Positions 26,907-35,976 of a stretch of DNA of 64,000 bases are shown piece by piece. Where the stretch lies: NCBI RefSeq assembly GCF_001758785.1, contig NZ_LROM01000002.1, positions 17,545 through 81,544 of the forward strand, read 5' to 3'. The notes under the pieces are model-generated. The model was not told the origin of the DNA. It worked only from the letters and a program-made list of their open reading frames with translations, and made no database searches. The stretch comes from Duganella phyllosphaerae. Lineage in GTDB: Bacteria; Pseudomonadota; Gammaproteobacteria; Burkholderiales; Burkholderiaceae_D. Positions within the stretch are counted from its first letter, which is position 1; each line of letters begins with the position of its first letter. A program made the position numbers and the translations under genes.

Positions 26907-27027
26907 CGCAGCCGATGCGTGATCTGAACACGCATCGGTGACATGGCGCACAGAGCTTAGGAGGGTGGGCGAAGCAGACTACTGGTTCGCAGTGCACGGC
27001 ACTGTCCATTCAACCAGGAGATAGCCC

Positions 27028-27543
27028 ATGAAAACCAACCGCTTGCTTGCCGCCCTCTCGCTCGCTTTCGCCGCCACCGGTGTCGCGTTCGCCCAAAATG
27101 CCACGGTGGCCAAGGCCGATGCCGACCGCCTGGCCGCCATCGCCCAGGCCAACCTGGCCGAAATTGCAGCCGGAAAGATCGCGGTTGAAAAATCGGCCAA
27201 CCCCGACGTCAAGGCGTTTGCCCAGAAGATGATCGACGATCACACCACCGGGCTGGACGATACCAAAAAGGTCGCGGCGGCGAAAAACATCACGTTGCCC
27301 ACTGCGCCCGACGCTGCCCACCAGAAAATGGCGGCCGAGCTGCAAAAGCTGTCGGGCACGGAATTCGACAAGGCCTACATCAAGCAAGGCGGCGTGGCAG
27401 ACCATGCCAAAGTGCACGCCAAGCTCAAAAAAGACATGACCGGCGCCAAGGACGCCGATATCAAGGCGCTGGCCACCAAGCTCGAACCGATTGTTGCCGA
27501 GCATGGCGACATGGCCAAAAAACTCCAGGCATCACTCAAGTAG
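27028..27543 (+). CDS. DUF4142 secreted ferritin-like protein
   Basis: A 171-residue protein with CAGGAG before the ATG and a signal peptide ending near AFAQ (residue 23). The mature part is nearly all helical and carries the DUF4142 pattern: ADADRLAAIAQANLAEIAAGKIA, then NPDVKAFAQKMIDDHT, and later DHAKVHAKLKK. The domain is a four-helix ferritin-like bundle of unknown role, frequent in multiple copies in betaproteobacteria and linked by association to stress. It appears monocistronic. No metal ligands can be assigned with confidence. Confidence 0.82.
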   Translation: MKTNRLLAALSLAFAATGVAFAQNATVAKADADRLAAIAQANLAEIAAGKIAVEKSANPDVKAFAQKMIDDHTTGLDDTKKVAAAKNITLPTAPDAAHQKMAAELQKLSGTEFDKAYIKQGGVADHAKVHAKLKKDMTGAKDADIKALATKLEPIVAEHGDMAKKLQASLK

Positions 27544-27608
27544 CCACTCAAGTAACAACTCGTACCGGTCTCAAGGGGCCAGGAATCAAGTCGGCCAGGT
27601 AAAGGCGC

Positions 27609-30600
27609 TCAACCGCCATCGCGGCCCAGCAAACGCCGGGCCACCGCTTCCACCTGGTCGATTTCCACCGGCTTGTTGACGTGGGTGTCGAAGCCGGCTT
27701 CCAGCGCCCGTTCGATATCGGCCTTGCGGCCGTAGCCGGTGACCGCAATTGCCGGCACGCTGGCGTTGCGCGCGCCAGTGCGCACGGCGCCGATAAACGC
27801 CAGCCCATCCATCTCCGGCATGCCGATGTCGGAAATCAGCAAGTCGATGTCCTCTTCCGCCAGTATAGCCAGCGCGGCGTGGGGAGACGTCGTGGGGCGC
27901 ACCGTGGCGCCGGTAAATTGCAGCAGCTGGGTGAACGCCTCCATCACATCTTCGCTGTCGTCCACCACCAGTATCCGCACGCCCTCCAACGCCGCTGCGC
28001 CCTGTGACGGCGCCAGCGTTTCACGTTCCTGGCGGCGGCTGTCGAGCGGCAGCCAGACCGTGAAGCTGGCGCCGTGGCCGCTGCCGCCGGACGCCGCTTC
28101 CACCCGGCCGTTATGCAGTTCGACGATTTGCCGCACCATGGCCAGGCCGATGCCCAGGCCCTTGGTGCCGCGCACGATGCTTGGCGTGCCCTGCCCGAAC
28201 ATGTCGAAAATGGTCGGTAAAAATTCGGCCGCGATACCCTGGCCGTTGTCGCGTACGTCGAGCCGGGCCTGGTCCCCTTCCCTGCTCAGCATTACGTCGA
28301 TGGTGCCGGCCGCCGGCGTAAACTTGATGGCGTTGTTGAGCAAATTCCAGATCACCTGCTCGATGCGGGTTTGATCGGCATACAGCCACAGCGATTCGTC
28401 CGGTTCGCGGTGCGCAATGTGCAGGTTGGCGGCGGCCGGGTCGGCGCGCACCACGTCCACGATCGTGCGTGTCATGACGTTGAGATCGATGCGGCGGCGG
28501 TTGATCGCCATCTTGCCGGTCTTGAGCCGCGACAGGTCGAGCAAATCGTTGATGATCTTGGCCTGGCTGACGGTGGAGGCACGAATGGTTTCGGCCGCCT
28601 TGTTCAGCACGGCATTGCCCTGGGCTCCGGCCAGCCTGCAGATCAGGTCGGCATTCAGGTGGATCAGGTTGAGAGGATGCTTGAGCTCGTGCGACATCAC
28701 GGCCAAGAACTCGTCCTTGAGTGCATTGGCGGTCTGCGCCTCGGCGCGGCGGTCGCGTTCGAGCGCCAGTTGCTCCGAGCGCTGCTGGTCGTGCTCCACG
28801 CGGCCGGTGAGGTCGCGGCCGATCTTGGCGTAGCCGAAGAATTCGCCGTCGGCCAGCGGCGCCATCACGCCGCTGCAGAAGAACCGGCTGCCATCCTTGC
28901 GCAGGTGCCAGCGCTCGTCTTCGGCACGGCCGTCTTCACGCGCGCGGCGCTTTTCGTCGTCCGGCGCGCCCGCTGCACGGTCCTCGGGGGTGAAGATGAT
29001 GGCGTCGTGGCGGCCCAGCACTTCCTGCTCGGTATAACCGAAGATGCGCTCGGCGCCGCTGTTGAAACTGGTGATGCGACCATCGCAATCGAGCGTCATG
29101 ATGGCGTAATCCTTGGTGCTGGCAGCCACCAGGCGCATGCGTTCCTCGTTGCGGCGCATCTGCTCTTCGGCCCGACGGCGGCCCGTGATGTCGATAAACG
29201 TGAGTACTGCGCCATCGATGCGGTCCTGGCCGGTGCGGTACGGCAGGATGCGGCTGATGAACCAGCGGCCATCGTCGCTGCTCACTTCGCGCTCGACCAC
29301 GCGCAGGGTGTCGAACGAGGTGCTGGCGTCGGTGGCCAGTTCGGGATAGTCGAGCTTGTGGGTGATGTCGTGCAACGGCCGGCCGACGTCGCCGGGGATC
29401 AGGTTGAACAGCGTGGCCGCGTGCGGCGTGTAGCGCTTGATGCGGCGGCTGCGATCGACAAAAATGGTGGCGATGTCGGTGGACGTAATCAGGTTTTGCA
29501 GGTCGTCGTTGACCTTGCCCGCTTCCTCCACTTTGTTCTTGAGCTCGTAGTTCACGGTCACCAGTTCCTCGTTGACCGATTGCAGCTCTTCCTTGCTGGT
29601 TTCCAGCTCCTCTGTTGCTGAGCGTAATTCTTCGTTGATCGCTTGCAGCTCTTCGTTGGACGCTTTCAGTTCCTCGTTGGAGGTTTCGGAATGCTCGACC
29701 GTGTCCTGCAACTGCGCCTTGGTGCGGCGCAGTTCTTCCTCGAGGCCGGTGAGCACAGCGTCCTGTTCAACGCCGTCGGCGTTGATGACCTGCTCTTCCG
29801 TGGTCTGCTCGGCCTTGTGGAACAGCACCAGCACGAAGTCGGTGCCGGTGTTCACATCGAACACCGGGCGCACCGCGATATTGACGTAGAACGACCGCTC
29901 GCCGCGCTGCATGACAATCCGGCGGGTTTCAACACTCTTGCCGCTTTGAATGGCCTGGAACATCGCCGTGCGCAACTCGAGCCGCAACTCGGGCTCCACC
30001 AGCGTGATCAGGTTGCGCGAGGGCTCGCCGGCGGCATGGCGCAGGAACTGGTGGATACCTTCCGACAGGTGCACGATATTAGAATCATGATCGACCAGCG
30101 CGCTGGGCGGCGCGTATTCGGCCAGCAGCCGCTGGTGCACCGATGCATACGAAAAAATCACCTTGTCGGGCTGGGCCGGGTTGGCCGCTGCCAGGTGTGG
30201 CACCGGCGCCACTACCAGCGGAATTGGCGTGGTCGTACGGGCAAACCGCGGCGCCGGCTTGGCGCGGTACAGGCGGTTCTTCTTATCGACCGGCATGAAA
30301 AACTCGGCCAGCGTATCGGCCGATTCGGAGCTGCCCAGGAACAGGTAGCCGCCCGGCTTCAGGGCGAAATGGAACATTTCAAGCAATTGCGCGTGGGTGT
30401 CGCGGTTCAGGTAGATCAGCAGGTTGCGGCAGCTGATCAGGTCGAGCCGCGAGAACGGCGGATCGCGCAGCACGTTCTGGCTGGCGAACAGGATGGTGTC
30501 GCGCAGTGTTTTACGGATGCGGTAACGGCCGTCCTCGCGCGTAAAGTGCTGGGCCAGCCGGGCCTCGCCCACGTCGTCGGCAATGCTGGGGGCGTACAGG

Positions 30601-31754
30601 CCGGCACGCGCCACCGCAATGGCGCGTTCGTCGATGTCGGAGCCGAACAGCTGGAACTTGTAGCCGAGGTTGGCGCTGTCGGCATGTTCGGCCAATAGCA
30701 TTGCCAGCGAATAGGTTTCCTGGCCGGTGGAGCACGCCACGCTCCACACCCTTACCAGGTCGTCGTCGTGGCGGTCGCGGAACAACTCGGGCACGACGTC
30801 CTGCGCGAGCACGTCGAACGCTTCGCGGTCGCGAAAAAACTGGGTGACGCCGATCAACATGTCGGCCAACAAGGCATTTCCTTCAGCCGGTTCCTGGCGC
30901 AGCAGGTCGCGGTAGTCTTGCAGCGCGTGCAGCTCGCGTACCTGCAGGCGCCGCTCGATACGGCGCAGTACCGTGGCCTGCTTGTATTTTGAGAAATCGT
31001 GGCCGGTGCGGGTGCGCAGCAGGCCGAGAATTTCACGCACGATCTCGTACTGTCCCGGCTCGGACGGCGTCGGCGCATCGGCTGCCGCCTGCGGCAGATC
31101 GATGTCGCGGAGGTTGCGGAGATTGCGGAGATTGCGCCACAGGTCGGCCAGCTTGTGCGGCATTTGCGCTGCCGGCAATACAAAGTCGGCAAAGCCGGTG
31201 TCGATGGCTGCGCGCGGCATGCCGGACTGGCCAGCATCCTCGGGCGCCTGCACCAGCACCATCCCGCCCTGGTCCTTCACCAGCGACAGGCTGCCGATGC
31301 CGTCCACGCCGGTGCCACTCAAGATCACCGCGACCGCGCGCGGCCCGTGCGCCAGCGCCAGCGTGCGCATGAACTGGTCGATCGCCACCGGCGGCCCGCC
31401 CGGTTTACGTTCGCCCACGCGCAGGTAGCCGTCGTTCATCTCCAACGTCAGATTGGGAGAAATGATATACACCGTATTCTGTTCCACGTGCACCGGCCTG
31501 GTGACCGCCACCACCGGCATGCGGGTGGCACGCTGCAAGATGGCGTCGGCATTACTGTCGTGCACCGGCGACAAATGCATGACCACTACGTAAGCGGCGC
31601 CGGTATCGACCGGGGCATGTCCGAAGAAATCGAGCAGCGCCTCGATGCCGCCGGCAGATGCGCCGAGGCCGACCACCGGAAACTGCTGGGCGCTGCGCAT
31701 GACCTTGTCCTGGACAAGATGGATGCGCTGGGGAGAATGATCGGACGGGGCCAT
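27609..31754 (-). CDS. CheB-CheR-PAS hybrid histidine kinase with receiver
   Basis: A 1381-residue cytoplasmic signalling fusion. In order: CheB methylesterase (about 24-205; catalytic Ser in LGASAGG, His in MHLS, Asp in GTGVDG), CheR methyltransferase (about 225-490), a long coiled coil rich in EEL-x-AxNEEL (about 640-740), two PAS domains (about 745-985), HisKA with phosphoacceptor His in FLAVMSHELKHPLN (about 1025), HATPase (NNAIKF, DNGQGI, GLGIGL), and a C-terminal receiver with phospho-Asp in LLISDIGMPEMDG. The CheB part lacks its own receiver, so it is probably controlled by the PAS/kinase part. No chemoreceptor or CheA gene is nearby. Divergent from a stand-alone CheB gene, which suggests shared regulation. 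Confidence 0.92.
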   Translation of the reverse strand: MAPSDHSPQRIHLVQDKVMRSAQQFPVVGLGASAGGIEALLDFFGHAPVDTGAAYVVVMHLSPVHDSNADAILQRATRMPVVAVTRPVHVEQNTVYIISPNLTLEMNDGYLRVGERKPGGPPVAIDQFMRTLALAHGPRAVAVILSGTGVDGIGSLSLVKDQGGMVLVQAPEDAGQSGMPRAAIDTGFADFVLPAAQMPHKLADLWRNLRNLRNLRDIDLPQAAADAPTPSEPGQYEIVREILGLLRTRTGHDFSKYKQATVLRRIERRLQVRELHALQDYRDLLRQEPAEGNALLADMLIGVTQFFRDREAFDVLAQDVVPELFRDRHDDDLVRVWSVACSTGQETYSLAMLLAEHADSANLGYKFQLFGSDIDERAIAVARAGLYAPSIADDVGEARLAQHFTREDGRYRIRKTLRDTILFASQNVLRDPPFSRLDLISCRNLLIYLNRDTHAQLLEMFHFALKPGGYLFLGSSESADTLAEFFMPVDKKNRLYRAKPAPRFARTTTPIPLVVAPVPHLAAANPAQPDKVIFSYASVHQRLLAEYAPPSALVDHDSNIVHLSEGIHQFLRHAAGEPSRNLITLVEPELRLELRTAMFQAIQSGKSVETRRIVMQRGERSFYVNIAVRPVFDVNTGTDFVLVLFHKAEQTTEEQVINADGVEQDAVLTGLEEELRRTKAQLQDTVEHSETSNEELKASNEELQAINEELRSATEELETSKEELQSVNEELVTVNYELKNKVEEAGKVNDDLQNLITSTDIATIFVDRSRRIKRYTPHAATLFNLIPGDVGRPLHDITHKLDYPELATDASTSFDTLRVVEREVSSDDGRWFISRILPYRTGQDRIDGAVLTFIDITGRRRAEEQMRRNEERMRLVAASTKDYAIMTLDCDGRITSFNSGAERIFGYTEQEVLGRHDAIIFTPEDRAAGAPDDEKRRAREDGRAEDERWHLRKDGSRFFCSGVMAPLADGEFFGYAKIGRDLTGRVEHDQQRSEQLALERDRRAEAQTANALKDEFLAVMSHELKHPLNLIHLNADLICRLAGAQGNAVLNKAAETIRASTVSQAKIINDLLDLSRLKTGKMAINRRRIDLNVMTRTIVDVVRADPAAANLHIAHREPDESLWLYADQTRIEQVIWNLLNNAIKFTPAAGTIDVMLSREGDQARLDVRDNGQGIAAEFLPTIFDMFGQGTPSIVRGTKGLGIGLAMVRQIVELHNGRVEAASGGSGHGASFTVWLPLDSRRQERETLAPSQGAAALEGVRILVVDDSEDVMEAFTQLLQFTGATVRPTTSPHAALAILAEEDIDLLISDIGMPEMDGLAFIGAVRTGARNASVPAIAVTGYGRKADIERALEAGFDTHVNKPVEIDQVEAVARRLLGRDGG

Positions 31755-31915
31755 ATCAGCAGTTCCGGTAAAAAAAGAAGGTCAATTTTACACCGTTGAA
31801 AATTTTTCCATCTGTATTAAATATGCGACGTACGACGCGACCTGCGCGCATGTGAGAAAACGCACCGAACTAAAACGCTCCCAGCACCAGCATGGTCGGA
31901 AGAGGAGGAACATCG

Positions 31916-32875
31916 ATGCAAAAACTGATACTGATAGGCGCCTCGGCCGGGGGCGTGGCGGCACTCACGCACATTACCGCCGCCCTGCCCGCCGACCTGC
32001 CGGCCACGGTGCTGATCGTCATGCACATTGGCGCGCGTCACAGCCTGTTGCCTGACATCCTGCAAAAGCGCTGCCCGCTTCCGGTCACCCACGCCGTGGA
32101 CCGGGCGCCGCTATTGCCGGGCCAGGTGTTGATCGCGCCGCCCGATTGCCACCTGACCGTGGAACAGCACGACGGCCAGCCGCGCGCCCGCCTGTGGCAC
32201 GGCCCCAAGGAAAACTACACGCGCCCAGCCATCGATCCGCTGTTCCGCTCGGCCGCCGCCGCCTTCGACGGTCACGTGATCGGCGCCATCCTGACCGGCT
32301 ATCTCGACGATGGCACGGCCGGCCTGCAGGCCATCAAGGCCTGCGGCGGCCAGGCGGTAGTGCAAGACCCGCAGGAAGCGCAAGTGCCCGACATGCCGGC
32401 CAGCGCGATCGGCAACGTCGCAGTGGATCACGTCCTGCGCGTCGCCGAGATGGGTGCGCTGCTGACCAGCCTGGCGGCGCTGCCACCAGAGGCACCATCG
32501 GCGCCACCGCCACCACCGGCGCCGACGTGGGTGAAGGTGGAAAACAGCTTCGTGCAAGGCAAAGCCGGTTTGCCGGACCTGCAGCGCATCGGCAAGCCGA
32601 GTGGCTATACTTGCCCCGAGTGCGGCGGCGCGTTATGGCAACTCGACGGCGCGGCGCCGGCGCGGTTCCGGTGCCACACCGGCCACGCCTTCACCGCGCG
32701 CGTACTGGCGCACATGCAGGAAGAAGCAGTGGAAGCGGCGCTGTGGTCGGCGCTGCGGGCGCTGCAGGAGCAACAACGGCTGGAGCAGGAATTGTTGCAG
32801 GACGACCCGCAGCGGGCGGAGAAACTGCAGGCCAATATCACCATCTTGCAGGGGTTGCTGGCCAAGAGCATCTAA
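31916..32875 (+). CDS. stand-alone CheB methylesterase with Cys/His tail
   Basis: A 319-residue protein with GAGGAGGA before ATG 31916. Residues 1-185 are a CheB catalytic domain without a receiver: Ser in LIGASAGG, His in VMHIGARH, and Asp in ILTGYLDDGTAG (the usual GMGxDG loop is altered). After a Pro-rich linker (about 197-210) a C-terminal domain has CPEC (233-236) and CHTGH (253-257), a likely zinc ribbon, then a coiled helix rich in Glu/Gln. CheB hydrolyses methyl-glutamate in chemoreceptors; here the target is unknown. It is divergent from the CheB-CheR hybrid gene and its stop overlaps the convergent LysR gene by four bases. Confidence 0.85.
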   Translation: MQKLILIGASAGGVAALTHITAALPADLPATVLIVMHIGARHSLLPDILQKRCPLPVTHAVDRAPLLPGQVLIAPPDCHLTVEQHDGQPRARLWHGPKENYTRPAIDPLFRSAAAAFDGHVIGAILTGYLDDGTAGLQAIKACGGQAVVQDPQEAQVPDMPASAIGNVAVDHVLRVAEMGALLTSLAALPPEAPSAPPPPPAPTWVKVENSFVQGKAGLPDLQRIGKPSGYTCPECGGALWQLDGAAPARFRCHTGHAFTARVLAHMQEEAVEAALWSALRALQEQQRLEQELLQDDPQRAEKLQANITILQGLLAKSI

Positions 32876-33810
32876 ATGGCGGCGCGGCTCGTGTGGCACG
32901 CCCACACCGCCGGCTGACCGATGGCCGCGCGCAGCGCATCGAGCAGCGCCGTCACCCGCGGCGGCGGCTGGCGCAACGCGCGCAGCGCGTGGATGCCGGT
33001 GCTGGCGCGCGGTTGCTGCGACCATTCGGGAAACAGCTGGCGCAGGTGACCGGCATGGATGTCGGGCCCCACCACCCAGTCGGGCAAATAGGCGATGCCC
33101 ATGCCCTCCTGCGCGGCCAGGCGCATGGCCTCGAAGTCGTCGCAGGCAAACACCGGCTGGCCGCCGCACGCGCGCGCCGGTTGGCCCAGCACGTCGGTCC
33201 AGCCCAGCAGGTCAGCGCCGTGCAGCTTGTCGATCAGGCGATGGCAGCTCAAATCGTCGAACGATGCAGGCGTGCCAGCGCGCGCCAGGTAGGCAGGGCT
33301 GGCGCACAGGATGCGGGTTTGCGTGGCCAGGCGGCTGGCGATCAGGGTGCTGTCGGCCAGGTCGCCGATGCGGATCACCAGGTCCAGGCGCTCAGCCACC
33401 GGGTCGGCCAGGCGTTCGGTCAAATCCAGTTCCAGCCGCAGGTCGGGGTACTGGCAGGCCAGTTGCCCCATCACCGGCAGCACGTAGCGTTTGCCAAAGG
33501 TGGGAAAGCACGCCACCCGCAACACGCCCGTCACCTCCCCTTTCATCGAAGCGAGTTCCTGCTGGGCGTCGGCCAGCGCGTCGAGGATCTGGCGTGCGCG
33601 TATCAGCAACGCTTCGCCGGCGTCGGTGAGCGTAAGCAGCCGCGTGGAGCGCAGGAACAGCGGCGACTCCAGGTGCTCTTCCAGCATGTCGATCTGGCGA
33701 CCGATGGACGACGGCGTGCGTCCGCGCCGGCGGCCGGCGCCGGAAAAACTGCCCTCGCGCGCGACATCGACGAACACGCCGAGAAATTCCGCGAATTTTT
33801 CTGATTGCAT
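32872..33810 (-). CDS. LysR-family transcriptional regulator
   Basis: A 312-residue regulator from ATG 33810, with AAGGAA eight to ten bases upstream. The N-terminal winged helix reads FVDVAREGSFSGAGRRRGRTPSSIGRQIDMLEEHL and RLLTLTDAGEALL; the remaining residues form the ligand-binding domain, starting GVLRVACFPTFGK. It is divergent from the semialdehyde dehydrogenase gene, with 107 bases between, the classical LysR arrangement. It probably controls that gene, and possibly the downstream dehydrogenase and quinone-reductase genes that share a similar upstream motif. The effector is unknown. Confidence 0.9.
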   Translation of the reverse strand: MQSEKFAEFLGVFVDVAREGSFSGAGRRRGRTPSSIGRQIDMLEEHLESPLFLRSTRLLTLTDAGEALLIRARQILDALADAQQELASMKGEVTGVLRVACFPTFGKRYVLPVMGQLACQYPDLRLELDLTERLADPVAERLDLVIRIGDLADSTLIASRLATQTRILCASPAYLARAGTPASFDDLSCHRLIDKLHGADLLGWTDVLGQPARACGGQPVFACDDFEAMRLAAQEGMGIAYLPDWVVGPDIHAGHLRQLFPEWSQQPRASTGIHALRALRQPPPRVTALLDALRAAIGQPAVWACHTSRAAI

Positions 33811-33832
33811 CTTTGCGTTCCTTGCATAGCGG

Positions 33833-33856
33833 TTGTGGGACGGTGCCCGCTTATCA
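33833..33856 (+). promoter_or_regulatory. candidate LysR operator in the gabD-lysR spacer
   Basis: TTGTG at 33833-33837, then a GGTGC element, then TTATCA at 33851-33856. The same TTGTG...GC...TTATCA layout occurs before the FeS/Mo operon (35367-35395) and before the quinone-oxidoreductase gene (43515-43560). It lies between the divergent LysR and dehydrogenase genes. The match is loose. Confidence 0.28.
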
Positions 33857-33917
33857 CGCGCGCCGTCCGGTTCTACGCTTCTTTCCACGGCAACTCAACT
33901 CTACCAAGGAAAAAACC

Positions 33918-35357
33918 ATGCGTACCTTCAATTACGACCCGCTCTCCCTGTTCATCGACGGCGCCTGGATCGCCGCCGGCAACCGCGATACCGCGCCCGT
34001 GGTCAATCCCGCCAATGGCGCGATCCTGGGCCGCGTGCCGCTGGCCACCGCCGCCGACCTGGACCTGGCGTTGGCCACCGCGCGCAGCGCCTTCGACGTC
34101 TGGCGCCGCACCGTGCCGGCCGAACGTTCGCGCATCCTGCGCCTCGCCGCCACGCTGATGCGCGAGCGCGCCGAACGCATTGCCACCCTGATGACGCTCG
34201 AACAAGGCAAGCCGCTGGCCGAAAGCCGCGACGAAGTGCTGCGCGCCGCCGAATACTTCGAGTGGTTCGCCGAAGAGGCGCGCCGCATCGATGGCCGCGT
34301 GGTGCCGTCCAACCGTCCCGGCGTGCAGCAGCTTGTCAAGCGCCAGGCGATCGGCCCGGTGGCCGCATTCACGCCGTGGAACTTCCCGGCGATTACCCCG
34401 GCGCGCAAGCTGTCGGCGGCGCTGGCCGCCGGCTGCAGCGTGATCCTCAAACCCGGCGAGGAAAGTCCGGCCACCGCCCTGGCGCTGGCGCGCTGCCTGG
34501 ACGACGCCGGCCTGCCCAAGGGCGTGCTGCAAGTGGTGTTCGGCGTGCCGGACATGGTGTCGGCGCAGCTGATCGCCTCCCCCGTGATCCGCAAGGTGGC
34601 CTTTACCGGGTCGGTACCGGTGGGCCGCCTGCTGTCGGAGCGCGCCGCCGCCGGCGTCAAGCCGATCACGCTCGAACTCGGCGGCCACGGCCCGGTGCTG
34701 GTGTTCGACGACGCCGATATCGAGGCTGCCGCAGTTGGCGGCGCCGCCAACCGTTTTCGCGGAACCGGGCAAATCTGCATCTCGTCCACCCGTTTTTTGA
34801 TCCAGCGCGGCGTGTACGACCGGTTCGTGGAACGCTTCGTCGCCGCCACCGCCGCGCTGGTGATCGGCGACGGCATGACGTCGCAGACGCAGGTTGGACC
34901 ACTGGCCAATCCGCGTCAACTGGCCAAAATGGAGGCCCTGGTGGCCGACGCAGTCGAACAGGGCGCCACCGTGCTCACGGGCGGCAAGCGCATCGACCGC
35001 CCCGGCTACTTTTTTGAACCGACCGTGCTGGCCGATGTGCCGATGACTGCCCGCATCATGCACGAAGAACCGTTCGGCCCGATCGCCGTGCTGATGAAAT
35101 TCGACACGCTGGAAGATGGCCTGGCCGAGGCGAACCGATTGCCATACGCCCTGTCGGCATATGCCTTTACGACCAATGCCCGTACCGCGCTCGACGTCGG
35201 CGACGGCCTGGAAGCGGGCATGATCGGGATTAACCAGTACCGCATCGTCGCCACCGAATTGCCGTTCGGCGGCATGAAGGAAAGCGGTCATGGATCGGAA
35301 GGCGGGACAGAAGGGATAGGCCACTATCTCACCAACAAGTTCATCAGCCAGGCGTGA
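33918..35357 (+). CDS. gabD: NAD(P)-dependent succinate-semialdehyde dehydrogenase family protein
   Basis: A 479-residue aldehyde dehydrogenase from ATG 33918 with AAGGAAA upstream. It has the family landmarks: LEQGKPLAESRDEV, FTPWNFPAITPARKLSAALAAGC, the general-base Glu in TLELGGHGPVLVF, the nucleophilic Cys in GTGQICISSTRF, and EEPFGPIAVL. The EQGKPLAE segment is typical of the succinate-semialdehyde subgroup, although related enzymes act on other short semialdehydes. Divergent from LysR and followed by the FeS/Mo/cytochrome operon, so it may finish oxidation of an aldehyde handled there. The precise substrate is inference. Confidence 0.82.
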   Translation: MRTFNYDPLSLFIDGAWIAAGNRDTAPVVNPANGAILGRVPLATAADLDLALATARSAFDVWRRTVPAERSRILRLAATLMRERAERIATLMTLEQGKPLAESRDEVLRAAEYFEWFAEEARRIDGRVVPSNRPGVQQLVKRQAIGPVAAFTPWNFPAITPARKLSAALAAGCSVILKPGEESPATALALARCLDDAGLPKGVLQVVFGVPDMVSAQLIASPVIRKVAFTGSVPVGRLLSERAAAGVKPITLELGGHGPVLVFDDADIEAAAVGGAANRFRGTGQICISSTRFLIQRGVYDRFVERFVAATAALVIGDGMTSQTQVGPLANPRQLAKMEALVADAVEQGATVLTGGKRIDRPGYFFEPTVLADVPMTARIMHEEPFGPIAVLMKFDTLEDGLAEANRLPYALSAYAFTTNARTALDVGDGLEAGMIGINQYRIVATELPFGGMKESGHGSEGGTEGIGHYLTNKFISQA

Positions 35358-35366
35358 CAGGCCCAT

Positions 35367-35395
35367 TTGTGCAAAAGGCGCATAACGGCTTATCA
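35367..35395 (+). promoter_or_regulatory. candidate LysR-type operator before the FeS/Mo/cytochrome operon
   Basis: TTGTGC (35367-35372) and GCATA flank AAAAGGC, forming an imperfect inverted repeat with the T-N11-A shape of LysR-type sites, followed by TTATCA (35390-35395). It lies 75 bases before the first gene of the operon. A similar arrangement is found at 43515-43560. Confidence 0.35.
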
Positions 35396-35469
35396 CCATC
35401 AGCCAGTTATCGCCTTGTCAAAAGATTGTTACGCTCAAAAGGAATGAAAAACTACCGAGGAGCAGGACA

Positions 35470-35976
35470 ATGGCGCAAACGCTAAGGGTGAACGGTCACG
35501 AACATGTCGTGGACGTCGAAGGCAGCACACCGCTGCTATGGGTGATACGCGACGTGATCGGCATGACCGGCACCAAGTTCGGCTGCGGCATCGCCCAGTG
35601 CGGCGCCTGCACCGTGCACCTGGACGGTAACCCGGTGCGCTCGTGCGTGCTGCCCGTGTCAAGCGTGGGCAACCGCGAAGTGACCACCATCGAAGCGGTG
35701 GGCGCCACCGACAGCGGCAGGCGTATCCAGGAGGCGTGGCTGGCGGTGGACGTGGTCCAATGCGGCTACTGCCAGTCGGGCCAGATCATGTCGGCCGCCG
35801 CGCTGCTCAAGCGCACGCCGAACCCTACCGACGCCGATATCGACTCGGCCATGTCCGGCAATATCTGCCGCTGCGCCACCTACGTGCGCATCCGCGCCGC
35901 CATCAAGCAGGCCGCCACCGGCAAGATCGCGGTCACCCAAGCGATTCCTGTCACCGCGATCGGAGGCCGCAAATGA
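35470..35976 (+). CDS. 2Fe-2S subunit of a xanthine-dehydrogenase-family oxidoreductase (IorA-like)
   Basis: A 168-residue iron-sulfur protein with GAGGAG before the ATG. The plant-type cluster is in [16 protein letters not shown] with a fourth Cys in VRSC; the second cluster is in [11 protein letters not shown] and CRCATY. This is the small subunit of IorAB/NicAB-like aldehyde or N-heterocycle dehydrogenases and relays electrons from the molybdenum site. Its stop overlaps the start of the Mo subunit gene (ATGA at 35973-35976). No signal peptide is visible; it probably travels with the Tat-exported large subunit if the complex is periplasmic. Confidence 0.92.
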   Translation: MAQTLRVNGHEHVVDVEGSTPLLWVIRDVIGMTGTKFGCGIAQCGACTVHLDGNPVRSCVLPVSSVGNREVTTIEAVGATDSGRRIQEAWLAVDVVQCGYCQSGQIMSAAALLKRTPNPTDADIDSAMSGNICRCATYVRIRAAIKQAATGKIAVTQAIPVTAIGGRK

